A stretch of 64,000 bases of DNA from Edaphosphingomonas laterariae. GTDB taxonomy: Bacteria; Pseudomonadota; Alphaproteobacteria; Sphingomonadales; Sphingomonadaceae. Numbering within the stretch: the first letter of the stretch is position 1; each line of letters begins with the position of its first letter. This document shows, one piece after another, positions 55,142 to 64,000 of this stretch. The position numbers and the translations under genes are program-made. Under the pieces are notes generated by a model. That model saw only the letters and a list, made by a program, of their open reading frames with translations. It made no database searches and was not told the DNA's origin. Location of the stretch: contig NZ_FZOS01000004.1 in the NCBI RefSeq assembly GCF_900188165.1, forward strand, positions 160,598 to 224,597, read 5' to 3'.

Positions 55142-57343
55142 TCAACCGACCGCAGGAAGCCGGTCGAGATATTTATCCAGGGTCAGCGGATAGTCGCGCA
55201 CGCGGATGCCGGTGGCATTATAGACGGCGTTCGCGATGGCCGCGCCGGGACCGCAAATACCGAGTTCGCCGACGCCTTTCGCCTTCAGCGGCGAGATCAC
55301 GGGATCAAGCGTATCGAGGAATATGCATTCCTGATGCGGAATGTCGGCGTGGACCGGCACTTCATAGCCAGCCAGATCATGATTGACGAAAAAGCCGAAG
55401 CGCTTGTCGACGGCCAGTTCCTCCATCAGCGCCGCGCCAGCCGCCATCACCATCGCGCCGATCACCTGGCTGCGCGCCGAAAGCGGATTGAGGATTCGGC
55501 CGGCGTCACAAACGGCGAGCATGCGGCGGATCCGCGTCTCCCCAGTGTAGGCGTGGACGGCGACCTCGGCGAAATGGCCGGCATAAGTGCCGACATCATA
55601 TTCGCGCTTGAACGGGCCGAAGCTGATCGAATCTTCCGCCGAGAGGATACCCGCATCGCCGAGCGACAGGGTGCGTTTGCCCAATGCGATCCGTCCGTCC
55701 GCGAACGTGGCCGCGTCGCCGTCAAAACCGAGCCTCTCGCCAATCTTGCGGCGCAGGCTGACGCAGGCAGCATAGACGCCCGCGGTCGCGCTCGCCGCGC
55801 CCCATTGCCCGCCCGATCCCGAAGACACCGGGTGGTCGGAATCGCCCAGTACCACCGACACGGCAGCCAGCGGCACCCCCATCGTTTCGGCTGCCGTCTG
55901 CGCGATGATCGTGTAGGAACCCGTGCCGATGTCGGTCATGTCGGTTTCGACGACCAGCCCGCCTTTGCCGTCGAGCCGAACCCGCGCAGCCGACCGCGTG
56001 GCCGGCCCGCCGCGATAGCCGGCAGCGACGCCCATGCCGATCAACCACTGCCTCTCGCGCATCTGGCCGGGCCGCGCCTGGCGTCGCGCCCAGTCGAAGC
56101 GATCGGCGCCCTCGCGCAGGCAGCGGACGAGATTGCGATCGGAAAAGCGCCTTTCCGGCATGCCGGGAACCTGCGATTGCGGTTCGTTAAGAATGCGCAG
56201 CGCGATCGGATCTATGCCCAGCCGATCGGCAAGCTCGTCGATCGCGACTTCGAGCGCGAGATGGCCAGGCGCTTCGCCCGGCGCGCGCATCGCATTGCCC
56301 TCCGGCAGGTCGATCTGCGCGGTATAGTTCGCCGTCAGCCGGTTGGGTGCGGCATACATGCGGGCAGTCTGCGCGCTGCCATTTTCGCCATCCTCGCCCC
56401 CGATATTGCCCGACCAGTTTTCGTGCGCGATCGCGACGATCCTGCCATCCTTCTCCGCGCCGATGCGAATGCGCTGGATGGTGGCGGGACGGTGCGTTGT
56501 ATTGTTCGGCATCAACGGCCGCTGCAGCGCGACCTTGACAGGTCGGCCAACCTTTCTCGCGGCCAGCGCGGCAAGCACCGCGTCCGCGCGCACGAACAGC
56601 TTGCCCCCGAAACCACCGCCGACATAAGGCGAATCGAGCCGAATCTTCGCGGGATCCATCGCCAAAACCTCGGCCATCGCCGCCTTCGACCAGGCGATCA
56701 TCTGGTTCGATGTCCAGAGCGTCAGCCTGTCCCCCTGCCATGCCGCGATGGTGGCGTGCGGCTCCATCATGGCGTGGCTTTCGTCGGACGTATGGTATGT
56801 GGCGTCGAGCTTCACCGGCGCTGCGGCGAAGGCGGCAGCGAAATCGCCAATGGCCCGCTGGTCCGGCCGCCCGTCCCGCCCCTTGGCGAGCGGCGCACCG
56901 GGCACCAGCGCTTCAAGGTCATGGCGCCCGCCCGCCCGCTCATACCGTGTACGGATCAGGCCTGCGGCAGCGCGGGCCTGTTCGAACGTCTCCGCGACGA
57001 CACAGGCGATGGCCTGATGATAATGCGCCACATCCGGCCCACCGAATAAGGGCGCATTGTTAGTGGCGGGCTTGCCCACCGGGGGCGTTCCAAGCGCGGT
57101 TACGATGCCGAGCACACCCGGCGCCGCTTGTGCCTGTGCACTGTCCATCGACAGGATCCGGCCCTTCGCGATCGCGCTGCCCACGATATAGCCATAGGCC
57201 TGATCGGGAACGACATCGTGCCGTTCATAGGCATAAGGCGCCGTGCCGGTGGTCTTGAGCGGCCCTTCGATGCGCGGCGTCGGCTTGCCCACGATCCGGG
57301 CCTTGTCGAACAGATTGGGGCCGGCGGGTGCGTTGAATTCCAT
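55142..57343 (-). CDS. Molybdenum hydroxylase large subunit (PaoC/xanthine dehydrogenase family)
   Basis: 733-residue Mo-cofactor subunit of an aldehyde oxidoreductase. VYRTRYERAGG-like N-terminal part precedes SPYVGGGFGGKLFVRADAVLAALAARK, RAPGEAPGHLALEVAIDELADRLG and the catalytic Glu in GVGELGICGPGAAIANAVYN. The length matches E. coli PaoC (about 730). Upstream are FAD and TAT-type 2Fe-2S subunits. No XdhC/PaoD maturation factor in the window. Confidence 0.9.
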   Translation of the reverse strand: MEFNAPAGPNLFDKARIVGKPTPRIEGPLKTTGTAPYAYERHDVVPDQAYGYIVGSAIAKGRILSMDSAQAQAAPGVLGIVTALGTPPVGKPATNNAPLFGGPDVAHYHQAIACVVAETFEQARAAAGLIRTRYERAGGRHDLEALVPGAPLAKGRDGRPDQRAIGDFAAAFAAAPVKLDATYHTSDESHAMMEPHATIAAWQGDRLTLWTSNQMIAWSKAAMAEVLAMDPAKIRLDSPYVGGGFGGKLFVRADAVLAALAARKVGRPVKVALQRPLMPNNTTHRPATIQRIRIGAEKDGRIVAIAHENWSGNIGGEDGENGSAQTARMYAAPNRLTANYTAQIDLPEGNAMRAPGEAPGHLALEVAIDELADRLGIDPIALRILNEPQSQVPGMPERRFSDRNLVRCLREGADRFDWARRQARPGQMRERQWLIGMGVAAGYRGGPATRSAARVRLDGKGGLVVETDMTDIGTGSYTIIAQTAAETMGVPLAAVSVVLGDSDHPVSSGSGGQWGAASATAGVYAACVSLRRKIGERLGFDGDAATFADGRIALGKRTLSLGDAGILSAEDSISFGPFKREYDVGTYAGHFAEVAVHAYTGETRIRRMLAVCDAGRILNPLSARSQVIGAMVMAAGAALMEELAVDKRFGFFVNHDLAGYEVPVHADIPHQECIFLDTLDPVISPLKAKGVGELGICGPGAAIANAVYNATGIRVRDYPLTLDKYLDRLPAVG

Positions 57344-57346
57344 CGC

Positions 57347-58300
57347 TCAGCCCTCTTTGATCTCGGCCAGCACGCTCGCCAGCGCGCGCTCGGCAAGCAG
57401 GATCTTGAACCTGTTGTCGTGGCGCGGCGTCGCGCCCGCGAACATCTGCGCCGCTACGGGTTTGGCCCCTTCACGCAGCGCCGGCTCCGCTGCCTCGACC
57501 CGCCAGGGCTTGGGCGCGACACCGCCAAATGCGACCCGTCCCGCACCGTCCTTGTGGATCACGGCCGCGACGGAGACGAGCGCGAACGCATAAGAAGCGC
57601 GGTCGCGCACCTTGCGATAGACGTGCACGCCCTCCAGTGGCGGAGGCAATGTCACGGCGGTGATCAGTTCACCGCGCTCGATATTGGTGTCGCGCTGCGG
57701 ATCGTCGCCGGGCAAGCGGTGGAAATCGGCGATCGGGATGGTGCGGGTCGTTCCGTCGGCCTTCACCGTCTCCACCGTCGCATCGAGAACGCGCATCGCG
57801 ACGGCCATGTCGCCGGGATAGGTCGCGATGCACTGGTCCGATGTACCGATCACCCCCAATTGGCGCGAAAATCCGCCGATGGCAGCGCAGCCCGAACCGG
57901 CCCTGCGCTTGTTGCACGGCTGGTTGGTGTCGTAGAAATAAGGGCAACGGGTGCGCTGAAGCAGGTTGCCGGCGGTGGTCGCCTTGTTGCGGAGCTGCCC
58001 GCTCGCGCCGGCGACGATCGCGCGGGCCAGCACGCCATAATCTCGCCGGACGCGCGCATCGGTGGCCAGCGCGCTGTTCGTCACCAGCGCACCAATGCGC
58101 AACCCGCCATCCGTGCCGCGCTCGATCCTGTCGAGGCCCAGATCCTGGACGTCGACGAGATGCGTGGGTGTCTCGATCTCAAGCTTCATCAGATCGAGCA
58201 GGTTGGTCCCGCCCGCCAGGAATTTGGCGCCCTGTGTGCCGGCGACGGCAGCGGCGGCCTGGGCAGGCGTCTTCGCCCGTTCGTAGGTGAAGGCCCTCAT
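57347..58300 (-). CDS. Molybdenum hydroxylase FAD subunit (PaoB-like)
   Basis: 317-residue FAD-binding subunit (PCMH fold plus CO-dehydrogenase flavoprotein C-terminal domain). [55 protein letters not shown] (the extra Cys loop typical of PaoB, which carries a [4Fe-4S] cluster) and [21 protein letters not shown] overlap with the FeS subunit stop and 3 bp before the large subunit. Confidence 0.92.
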   Translation of the reverse strand: MRAFTYERAKTPAQAAAAVAGTQGAKFLAGGTNLLDLMKLEIETPTHLVDVQDLGLDRIERGTDGGLRIGALVTNSALATDARVRRDYGVLARAIVAGASGQLRNKATTAGNLLQRTRCPYFYDTNQPCNKRRAGSGCAAIGGFSRQLGVIGTSDQCIATYPGDMAVAMRVLDATVETVKADGTTRTIPIADFHRLPGDDPQRDTNIERGELITAVTLPPPLEGVHVYRKVRDRASYAFALVSVAAVIHKDGAGRVAFGGVAPKPWRVEAAEPALREGAKPVAAQMFAGATPRHDNRFKILLAERALASVLAEIKEG

Positions 58301-58938
58301 GCCCGGCTCCCCGCGATTTCGGCCACCGCCTCCGCGATGTTCGAATAGGCGCCGCAGCGGCAGAGATTTCCGCTCATCCGCTCGCGAATCTCGCCGCTGG
58401 TCGCTTCGGGATTGGCGGTAATATCCACCTGCGCGTGGCTCGGCACGCCGCGCGCAATCTCATCGAGCATCGCGACGGCCGAACATATCTGGCCCGGGGT
58501 GCAATAGCCGCACTGATAGCCGTCATGCCGGATGAATGCCGCCTGCATCGGATGAAGCTTGTCCGGCGTGCCCAGCCCCTCGATCGTCACGATCGCGTCG
58601 CCCTCGTGCTGGACCGCGAGGCTCAGGCATGAATTGATCCGCTGGCCGTTGACGATCACGGTGCACGCGCCGCACTGGCCATGATCGCAGCCCTTCTTCG
58701 TGCCGGTGAGCTTCAGATGCTCGCGGAGCGCATCCAGCAAGGTGGTGCGGGTATCGAGGCTCAGCTTGCGCGCCTTGCCATTGACCTTGAACGCCACAGC
58801 CGCTGCGGGAGGCGCGTCCGGCGGCCGGGAGGTGCCCGCGACTGCGGCACCTTCCGTCATCGAGGTTGCCGCGATGCCCGCTGCGCCGCTGACCAGAATA
58901 TCGCGCCTCGACAGACTATAATCGGGGTGATCTCGCAT
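58297..58938 (-). CDS. Molybdenum hydroxylase 2Fe-2S subunit with TAT signal (PaoA-like)
   Basis: 213-residue small subunit. Twin-arginine signal [17 protein letters not shown], plant-type 2Fe-2S site [22 protein letters not shown], and second cluster [14 protein letters not shown]...[18 protein letters not shown]. First gene of the operon, so the complex is exported folded to the periplasm, as in E. coli PaoABC. Confidence 0.93.
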   Translation of the reverse strand: MRDHPDYSLSRRDILVSGAAGIAATSMTEGAAVAGTSRPPDAPPAAAVAFKVNGKARKLSLDTRTTLLDALREHLKLTGTKKGCDHGQCGACTVIVNGQRINSCLSLAVQHEGDAIVTIEGLGTPDKLHPMQAAFIRHDGYQCGYCTPGQICSAVAMLDEIARGVPSHAQVDITANPEATSGEIRERMSGNLCRCGAYSNIAEAVAEIAGSRA

Positions 58939-59087
58939 CCGGGCTGCTCCTCAGATGGACGTAACGCGCAAACTTGCGGTGGCGCTCCCATACGGCCGCT
59001 CACCATAAGCGGGATTGGTGGCAGCCGACAATTGAAGCATATGCGCCCGGCGGATCTGAGAGCACAGCCGATGCCTTCGCGCGCATC

Positions 59088-61229
59088 CTAACCTTTGCCA
59101 CCAATCCGGCGCAGGGCCACCTTGAACCCTGTCATTCGGGGCATCGCATTGATGGTTTCGCGAACTTTGTCGTTCAACAACAGATTGGTCGATATTCCGT
59201 CTTCATAATATCCACGATTGCTCTCGACGTCGGGCAAACCACCGAAACCATGCGGAACGGAAATGACGCGGCGGCGCAGGGTCGCATCGGGTTCCGCCAC
59301 CGCGACAATACTTCCCGTGTTCGAAACAATCTCCACCTCATCGCCGGCCACGGCACCGATTGTTGCGAGGTCTTCGGGATTGATGAAGGCCTTGTTGTAG
59401 GGGACACGCTTGCGCGTGGCGGGAAGATCCCGTCCGACCGAATTGAACGTCTCGCGAAGCCGCCGCACGGCGAAGCGGAACGGGAATTGTTCGTCCTCGA
59501 CCGGCTCGGCCAGCACGTCATCCACTTCACCCCTGACGTCGTCCGCCATGACGCTGAACCGCCCTGCCCAGTCGGGATCCGCAGGTTCGGCAATCAGCGG
59601 CCGGGAATCGACGACGAGCCCTCTCTCCTGCCGCTGGATCTCCTCGAACGACACGGGCGCATGACCGGCGACACGCGCCAGCAGGTCGTCCGTCGTGGGC
59701 GGCGTCTGCATGTCGAGCGGCGTGCCCAGATAGTCGATCGGCACACCCAGCCGCTTGGCGAGCGACCAGAAGACGAACCAGTCGTCCACCAGCTCCGCTC
59801 CGGCGGGCGGCGAGGCAACCGCCGGCGTGTACCGCGTATAGGCAACGTCCTGATAGATCATTTGCTCGTAGAGCCAGAACGGAAGATCAGGGCGCTCATA
59901 TTGGGTGTAGGGTGGCAGGATATAATCCGCGAGGTCGGTGGTGACGGTTGCCGTCGGCTCAATGCACACAAGCAAGTCGAGCGAGCGCAGCGCGCGGACG
60001 ACCTTGCGCTGATCGGGCACGGCCGAGGCCGGGTTGCCGCCATGGACAATCAGCGCACGAACCTGTCCGTCGCCGGGCACCAGAATCTCGTCCGCCAGCA
60101 CGCCCGTCATCATCTCGTCCGCAAGCATGCCGGAGCCATCTATGCGGCTTTTCGGTCCGTCTTCCCACCACCGCGGCGGCGGCGTCACCTGTGCCTTGCG
60201 CGGCAGCCGCGGCAGCACCGCGCCGGAATTGCCGACCTCCTCGCCTTCGCGCACCAGCTTTCCGCAGATGATATTGAGCGCTTCGATCAGATGTTCGGCA
60301 AGGTTGGAGTGCGGCCCCATATCGGGGCCTGTGGAACTTCCGGCAAAGCCCTTGCGCCCCTCCTGCGCGAACAGCCGAGCGGCTTCGAGGAGCAACTCCG
60401 GCGCGACATCGGCGCGCACCGCCACATAATCCGGCGTGAACCTCGCGACGGCGCCGCGCAATGCATCGAGATCGGCAACATGCTGCGCGCAGAACGCCTC
60501 ATCATGCCAGCCCTCGCGCAGGATGATATGGTGCAAGCCCGCGATCACCGTCACATCCTCGCCAGGCAAGGGTTGCAGGTGAACATCCGCAAAGGCTGCG
60601 GTTTCACTGCGCCTCGGATCGATCACGATCAGCTTCATGCCCCGTGCGCGCGCCTCCTTCATGCGCTTCACGGGGTTTCGCGTGTCGAAGGGCGGGTTCA
60701 CGGAAACCATCGGGTTCGTGCCGACCAGCAGCATCACATCGCACCGGCTGACCGGTGTTTTGCCGGGAGGCCACAGCCCAAGCCGACCCTGGGCGACATA
60801 TTTCGCCGACTGATCGATCGTCGCCGAACTGAACATCTTGGGCGACCCAAGCGCCTTCAGCAGATCGGTGAGCATCAACACCGCCGACGACGTAAAAAAG
60901 CCGCCGCCGCCGCGATATCCGGCAATAGCCTCGGCCCCGCTTTCCTGCCTGATGCCATCCAGCCGCGCCGCGATTTCGTCCAGCGCCGTCTCAAGCGCGA
61001 TCGGCACCAGCGTTCCGTCTTCAAGCCGTTTCATGGGACGCAGGAACCGATTGGGGTTCGCCTGCGCCTCCGCCGCACGGAGGCCTTTGTGGCAGGCAAA
61101 GCCCCATGTCTGCGGATCGTCGCGGTCCGCGCGGATATCCAAAATGCGCCCTGCGTCATCCGTCGTGACCACCATTCCGCATGTCCCCATGCAGATCCGG
61201 CAGAATGAAAGCTTCTCGTGCGTCGCCAT
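59088..61229 (-). CDS. Molybdopterin-dependent oxidoreductase (formate dehydrogenase-like family)
   Basis: 713-residue MGD enzyme. N-terminal cluster motif CRICMGTCGMVV...FACHKG (C-x2-C-x3-C-x27-C or so), then LLVGTNPMVSVNPPFDTRNPVKRMKEARARG, VIDPRRSETAAFADVHL, and the C-terminal cofactor-binding half DPDWAGRFSVMADD. No TAT signal: cytosolic. Where formate/nitrate enzymes have Cys or Sec near the metal, the local sequence is SSATIDQSAKYVAQ, with no Cys. Reaction unknown. Confidence 0.88.
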   Translation of the reverse strand: MATHEKLSFCRICMGTCGMVVTTDDAGRILDIRADRDDPQTWGFACHKGLRAAEAQANPNRFLRPMKRLEDGTLVPIALETALDEIAARLDGIRQESGAEAIAGYRGGGGFFTSSAVLMLTDLLKALGSPKMFSSATIDQSAKYVAQGRLGLWPPGKTPVSRCDVMLLVGTNPMVSVNPPFDTRNPVKRMKEARARGMKLIVIDPRRSETAAFADVHLQPLPGEDVTVIAGLHHIILREGWHDEAFCAQHVADLDALRGAVARFTPDYVAVRADVAPELLLEAARLFAQEGRKGFAGSSTGPDMGPHSNLAEHLIEALNIICGKLVREGEEVGNSGAVLPRLPRKAQVTPPPRWWEDGPKSRIDGSGMLADEMMTGVLADEILVPGDGQVRALIVHGGNPASAVPDQRKVVRALRSLDLLVCIEPTATVTTDLADYILPPYTQYERPDLPFWLYEQMIYQDVAYTRYTPAVASPPAGAELVDDWFVFWSLAKRLGVPIDYLGTPLDMQTPPTTDDLLARVAGHAPVSFEEIQRQERGLVVDSRPLIAEPADPDWAGRFSVMADDVRGEVDDVLAEPVEDEQFPFRFAVRRLRETFNSVGRDLPATRKRVPYNKAFINPEDLATIGAVAGDEVEIVSNTGSIVAVAEPDATLRRRVISVPHGFGGLPDVESNRGYYEDGISTNLLLNDKVRETINAMPRMTGFKVALRRIGGKG

Positions 61230-61689
61230 GAGGCTATTCTCCGATGGTCTGCCTTCGTCACGTCATGGGCGGGCGTTCAGCAAGTTTCAGTGGCTGGGGA
61301 TGGTCTTTGCGTCCGCAACGCGGGTCGACACGATGTCAGCCCCTTTGCTCCGGTCGCGACAAAGGATGGATCGGCTGGCGAAGCGCGCTGTCATCCTTCC
61401 GCTCCCAATGTCCTGCTTGCCTCGCAGTATAGCCCCGGGCTTCGTCATCGCGATGCAGCATTCAAGCCAAATTCACGGAAAGAGCCGGAAATGAAGTCAT
61501 GCCCTCCATAAAGCCAATCCGGGGCCGTTCGCGCCGCACGTCGGACAGCATCGATCATCTGAAATCGCCTCAGCCGACCGATCCTGCCGAATTGCCGAAC
61601 AGTGGCCGAGGGCGTCGTGCCGGAGATCGCGACGGATATTCTGCCCGCCCGCCGCGTTCCCATCTTCTCCAAGGAGAGGAAATTGCACG
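61230..61689. other. Intergenic region between molybdoenzyme and L,D-transpeptidase genes
   Basis: 460 bp, divergent promoters expected. No gene with coding support. An imperfect ATAGCC-N3-GGC half-site at 61429 does not match the LysR-type box closely enough to call. The transpeptidase has a good ribosome site AAGGAGAGG. Confidence 0.55.
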
Positions 61690-62688
61690 ATGAAATTACG
61701 GGTTGCGTTGATCGGCACCACATTCGCCACACTCGCCCTGCCCGCTTCATCCTTCGCCGCCGCCCCGCAATCCATCGATCTGTCGGTGATGCACGCTCAG
61801 GTCATCCTCGACCGGCTTGGCTTTTCGCCGGGCGTCATCGACGGCAAGCAAGGCCAGTCACTGAGCCTCGCGCTCAAAGGCTTCCAGACGGCGAATGGAT
61901 TGAAGCCGACGGGCGAGCTTGATCCATCCACGCTGAAGGCGCTCAGTGCCTGGCGTGCGATCCGGCCGACCCGCAGCCTGCAGCTCACCGATGCCATCGT
62001 CGCAGGCCCCTATTATGGCAGGCTGCCCCGCGACATGGCGAAGCAGTCGGATTATCCGGCGCTCGGCTACGCCAATCTGCTGGAACGCCTGGCGGAGAAG
62101 TTCCACACGACGCCGGACACGATCGCCGCGCTCAACCCGCCGGGTACGCGCCTCAAGGCCGGGCAAACCATCCGCCTGCCCGGCGCCCTTCCTTCCTCAC
62201 GCGCATATCCGGCTGACCTTCCCGCGGCATGGCGCAAGACTCTGTCCGATCTCAATGTCGATGCCCGCCAGCCAGATGTCGCGCGGATCGTCGTCGACAG
62301 GTCGGATGCCGCGCTGCGCGCCTATGACGCGAGGAATCGGCTGGTCGCCCAGTTCCCGGCGACCATGGGGAGCGAGCATGATCCGCTTCCCCTCGGAAGC
62401 TGGAAGATCCAGGGCGCCGCGTACAACCCGCCCTTTCACTATAACCCGGATCTGTTCTGGGATGCTTCGTCTAAGGAGGAAAAGGCGAAGCTGCCGCCCG
62501 GCCCCAACGGCCCGGTCGGCGTTGTCTGGCTCGACATCAACAAGCCCCATTATGGCATTCACGGCACCCCCAATCCCGAGCAGATCGGCCGTACCGAAAG
62601 CCATGGCTGCATCCGCCTCACCAATTGGGATGCGGCCCGGCTGGCCTTGATGGTCAAGCCGGGCACCCCGGCCCGGTTTCAGGAATGA
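61690..62688 (+). CDS. L,D-transpeptidase with peptidoglycan-binding domain
   Basis: 332-residue periplasmic enzyme. Signal peptide ends SSFAAAPQ; N-terminal PG-binding-like domain (AQVILDRLGFSPGVIDGKQGQSLSLALKGFQ), LysM-like ERLAEKFHTTPDTIAALNPPGTRLKAGQTIRLP, and the YkuD catalytic motif HGTPNPEQIGRTESHGCIRLTN. It forms or trims 3-3 crosslinks or attaches proteins to peptidoglycan. The stop overlaps the next start (ATGA). Confidence 0.92.
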   Translation: MKLRVALIGTTFATLALPASSFAAAPQSIDLSVMHAQVILDRLGFSPGVIDGKQGQSLSLALKGFQTANGLKPTGELDPSTLKALSAWRAIRPTRSLQLTDAIVAGPYYGRLPRDMAKQSDYPALGYANLLERLAEKFHTTPDTIAALNPPGTRLKAGQTIRLPGALPSSRAYPADLPAAWRKTLSDLNVDARQPDVARIVVDRSDAALRAYDARNRLVAQFPATMGSEHDPLPLGSWKIQGAAYNPPFHYNPDLFWDASSKEEKAKLPPGPNGPVGVVWLDINKPHYGIHGTPNPEQIGRTESHGCIRLTNWDAARLALMVKPGTPARFQE

Positions 62689-63293
62689 ACCGGGCCGGCT
62701 GCGTCATCCTCGGCCTGTTGGCGCTCGCTGGCGCGGGGGTGGCGAGCCGGGTCCGCTTCGTGGATGCGCCGCCGGCCGCCGTTTCTAGGCCGCCGGCACC
62801 CGATTCCATGGCGGAAAAGCGCGAGCCCGCGCACGCGATGGAAGGCCTCGTGATACCGGTAGAGGGTGTTCGCGACGGCCAGCTCGTCGACACGTTCGAC
62901 GACGCCCGCGGCGGAGGGACGCGTGGGCATGGCGCGCTCGATATCATGGCCCCGCGCGGAACGCCCGTCATCGCCGCAGCGCCCGGCGTCATCGAGCAGA
63001 TATTCGAAAGCAAGGCCGGCGGCCACACCGTCTATGTCCGCGTCGATGGCGGCGCGTGGGTCCATTATTATGCCCATCTCGACACCTATGCGCCGGCCTT
63101 GGCCGAGGGGAGGCACGTCGATCGCGGCGAGCGGCTCGGCACCGTCGGCTCGACCGGCAACGCCGATCCCGCCGGCCCGCATCTCCACTTCGAAATCAAG
63201 CGCATGGCGCCCGGCGAAAAATGGTATCAAGGCACAGGGGTTAACCCCTACCCGCTGCTGTCCGGCAACGCCGGGCGCCGCCGCCCGGATTGA
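62685..63293 (+). CDS. M23 family peptidase (LytM-type)
   Basis: 202-residue secreted peptidoglycan-associated protein. Hydrophobic N-terminus CVILGLLALAGAGVASRV; M23 metal motifs GHGALDIMAPRGTPVIAAAPGVIEQIF (H-x-x-x-D), HYYAHLD and HLHFEI. Zn ligands (H, D, H) are present so it may be an active endopeptidase. Coupled to the transpeptidase gene by an ATGA overlap. Confidence 0.92.
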   Translation: MNRAGCVILGLLALAGAGVASRVRFVDAPPAAVSRPPAPDSMAEKREPAHAMEGLVIPVEGVRDGQLVDTFDDARGGGTRGHGALDIMAPRGTPVIAAAPGVIEQIFESKAGGHTVYVRVDGGAWVHYYAHLDTYAPALAEGRHVDRGERLGTVGSTGNADPAGPHLHFEIKRMAPGEKWYQGTGVNPYPLLSGNAGRRRPD

Positions 63294-63342
63294 TCAGCGA
63301 GCATCGGTTAGCAAGGTCTTCGCCATGTGCTACGCGCGGAGC

Positions 63343-63570
63343 ATGACGGCAGGCGAACTTCAGGATCGATTCATTGCGACATTGGCGCGCGAAGCAGGTG
63401 GCGGCCATCGCCGCTGGCGGATCGCCGTCGGCCCTGTCCGGCTCTACAGCATCGACACGCACCCGCATTGCAATTGGGCGGTGACGCCATCGGGCAGCGC
63501 CGGCGAGATCGAGCGCGTCGAGCGCGTGGCCGATGTCTTGCGGCAACGGCACCCGATCGTCACCGAATAG
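63343..63570 (+). CDS. Small conserved hypothetical protein
   Basis: 75-residue basic/acidic protein without signal or membrane segment: MTAGELQDRFIATLAREAGGGHRRWRIAVGPVRLYSIDTHPHCNWAVTP. I recognise the type (short proteins with WR-x-A-x-GPVR...HCNWxVTPSG common in sphingomonads) but know no function. An in-frame ATG at 63325 is an alternative start. Confidence 0.65.
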   Translation: MTAGELQDRFIATLAREAGGGHRRWRIAVGPVRLYSIDTHPHCNWAVTPSGSAGEIERVERVADVLRQRHPIVTE

Positions 63571-63588
63571 CGAAAAGGAAAGACGGCA

Positions 63589-63905
63589 ATGTTCGGATAT
63601 GCGCTGGTCGGATCGAATGACCTTGATGCCGCCAAAGCCTTCTATGACGCGCTGCTGGGCGCGTTCGGCATGCCGATCATGTTCGAACATTCAAGCGGCG
63701 GCCGCGTCTATGGCAACGGCCTCGGCCAGCCCTTTTTCGGTGTGGTCGCCCCCTTTGACGGCCAGAAGGCCACGGTCGGCAACGGATCCATGTTGAGCCT
63801 TGCGATGAAGTCGCGCGAAGACGTCGATCATATCCATGCGCTGGCCATGGAACTGGGCGGCTCGGATGAAGGAAAGCCCGGCCTGCGCGGCAGTGCCGAA
63901 CATGG
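63589..63905 (+). pseudogene. VOC (glyoxalase-fold) protein, 3' end disrupted by an IS element
   Basis: N-terminal part of a VOC-family protein: MFGYALVGSNDLDAAKAFYDALLGAFGMP, GQPFFGVVAPFDGQKATVGNG, then ELGGSDEGKPGLRGSAEHG. VOC proteins of this type end with a segment like FYGAYFRDLDGNKL; here the frame leaves this pattern at base 63905, enters the IS terminus and stops at 63921 after about 110 codons (usual about 125-130). The metal-binding/closing strand is lost, so it is probably non-functional. Confidence 0.75.
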
Positions 63906-64000
63906 TGTTGATTTCCACTGAGAGCTGACCCGGGAAGGGCCGATATTTCCACTGAGAAGTGACCCATGTTGAACTCACCCCTCCGGCTTGGCGAGCGGGG
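63906..64000 (+). mobile_element. Left end of an IS21-like element (runs off the window)
   Basis: Begins TGTTGATTTCCACTGAG at the break in the VOC gene. Two near-identical 20-bp direct repeats, TTTCCACTGAG-AGCTGACCC at 63912 and TTTCCACTGAG-AAGTGACCC at 63946, are the multiple-repeat terminus typical of IS21 family ends (which also start with TG). No istA/istB is seen before the window ends. Confidence 0.7.

Noticed and set aside
61429..61443. ATAGCC-CCG-GGCTTC, a possible fourth LysR box
   Set aside because: Only the left half-site matches and the T-N11-A geometry fails.

Overview
The window is a gene-dense, high-GC chromosomal segment that looks like an alphaproteobacterium of the order Sphingomonadales. 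The evidence is a PEPxxWA-CTERM protein with exosortase-A-associated enzymes, a large TonB-dependent receptor, a clpP-clpX-lon-HU neighbourhood with tRNA-Val, and small families typical of sphingomonads. Assignments rest on reading translated motifs; no database search was run, so the genus is not named.

Layout. 0-5.5 kb: a PBP-activator lipoprotein cut by the window edge, then rsmI-yraN-gshB-dedA facing an fsa-DUF484-xerC group. 5.7-19.7 kb: mostly housekeeping (FkbM methyltransferase, S9 peptidase, dienelactone hydrolase, GST, Bax-inhibitor-1, thpR, LMW-PTP, MFS transporter, Cu/Zn SOD, ferredoxin, DNA glycosylase, pyrG, secG), with one low-GC patch at 11.8-12.4 kb. 19.7-35.3 kb: smc, two DsbA-like paralogs, mutY, nudC, dciA, pheA and trxB, interspersed with a PEP-CTERM protein, a FeeM-type N-acyl amino acid synthase and a small exosortase-A-type set (PLP decarboxylase, AMP ligase, ACP). 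35.4-44.4 kb: tRNA-Val, HU, lon, GMC oxidoreductase, YqhA, clpX, clpP and a glycosyltransferase.

44.4-55.0 kb appears to be a coherent scavenging locus for D-amino-acid-containing compounds: a DAACS symporter, RidA, a DadA-type oxidase, a secreted N-acyl-D-amino-acid deacylase, a secreted serine hydrolase, a LysR regulator and a TonB-dependent receptor. Each of its transcription units is preceded by the same 15-bp inverted repeat (ATAGCC-N3-GGYTAT, with T-N11-A geometry), so I propose a single LysR regulon. 55.1-61.2 kb holds a PaoABC-like periplasmic molybdenum hydroxylase operon and a second, separate molybdopterin oxidoreductase. 61.7-64 kb holds a peptidoglycan pair (L,D-transpeptidase and M23 protein), a small hypothetical protein, and a VOC-family gene cut by the left end of an IS21-like element that runs out of the window.

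The oddest single observation is clpX. Its reading frame is intact, but about 29 residues that include the GYVG pore-1 loop are absent between Walker A and Walker B. That is either a consequential in-frame deletion in a core protease or a sequence/assembly fault.
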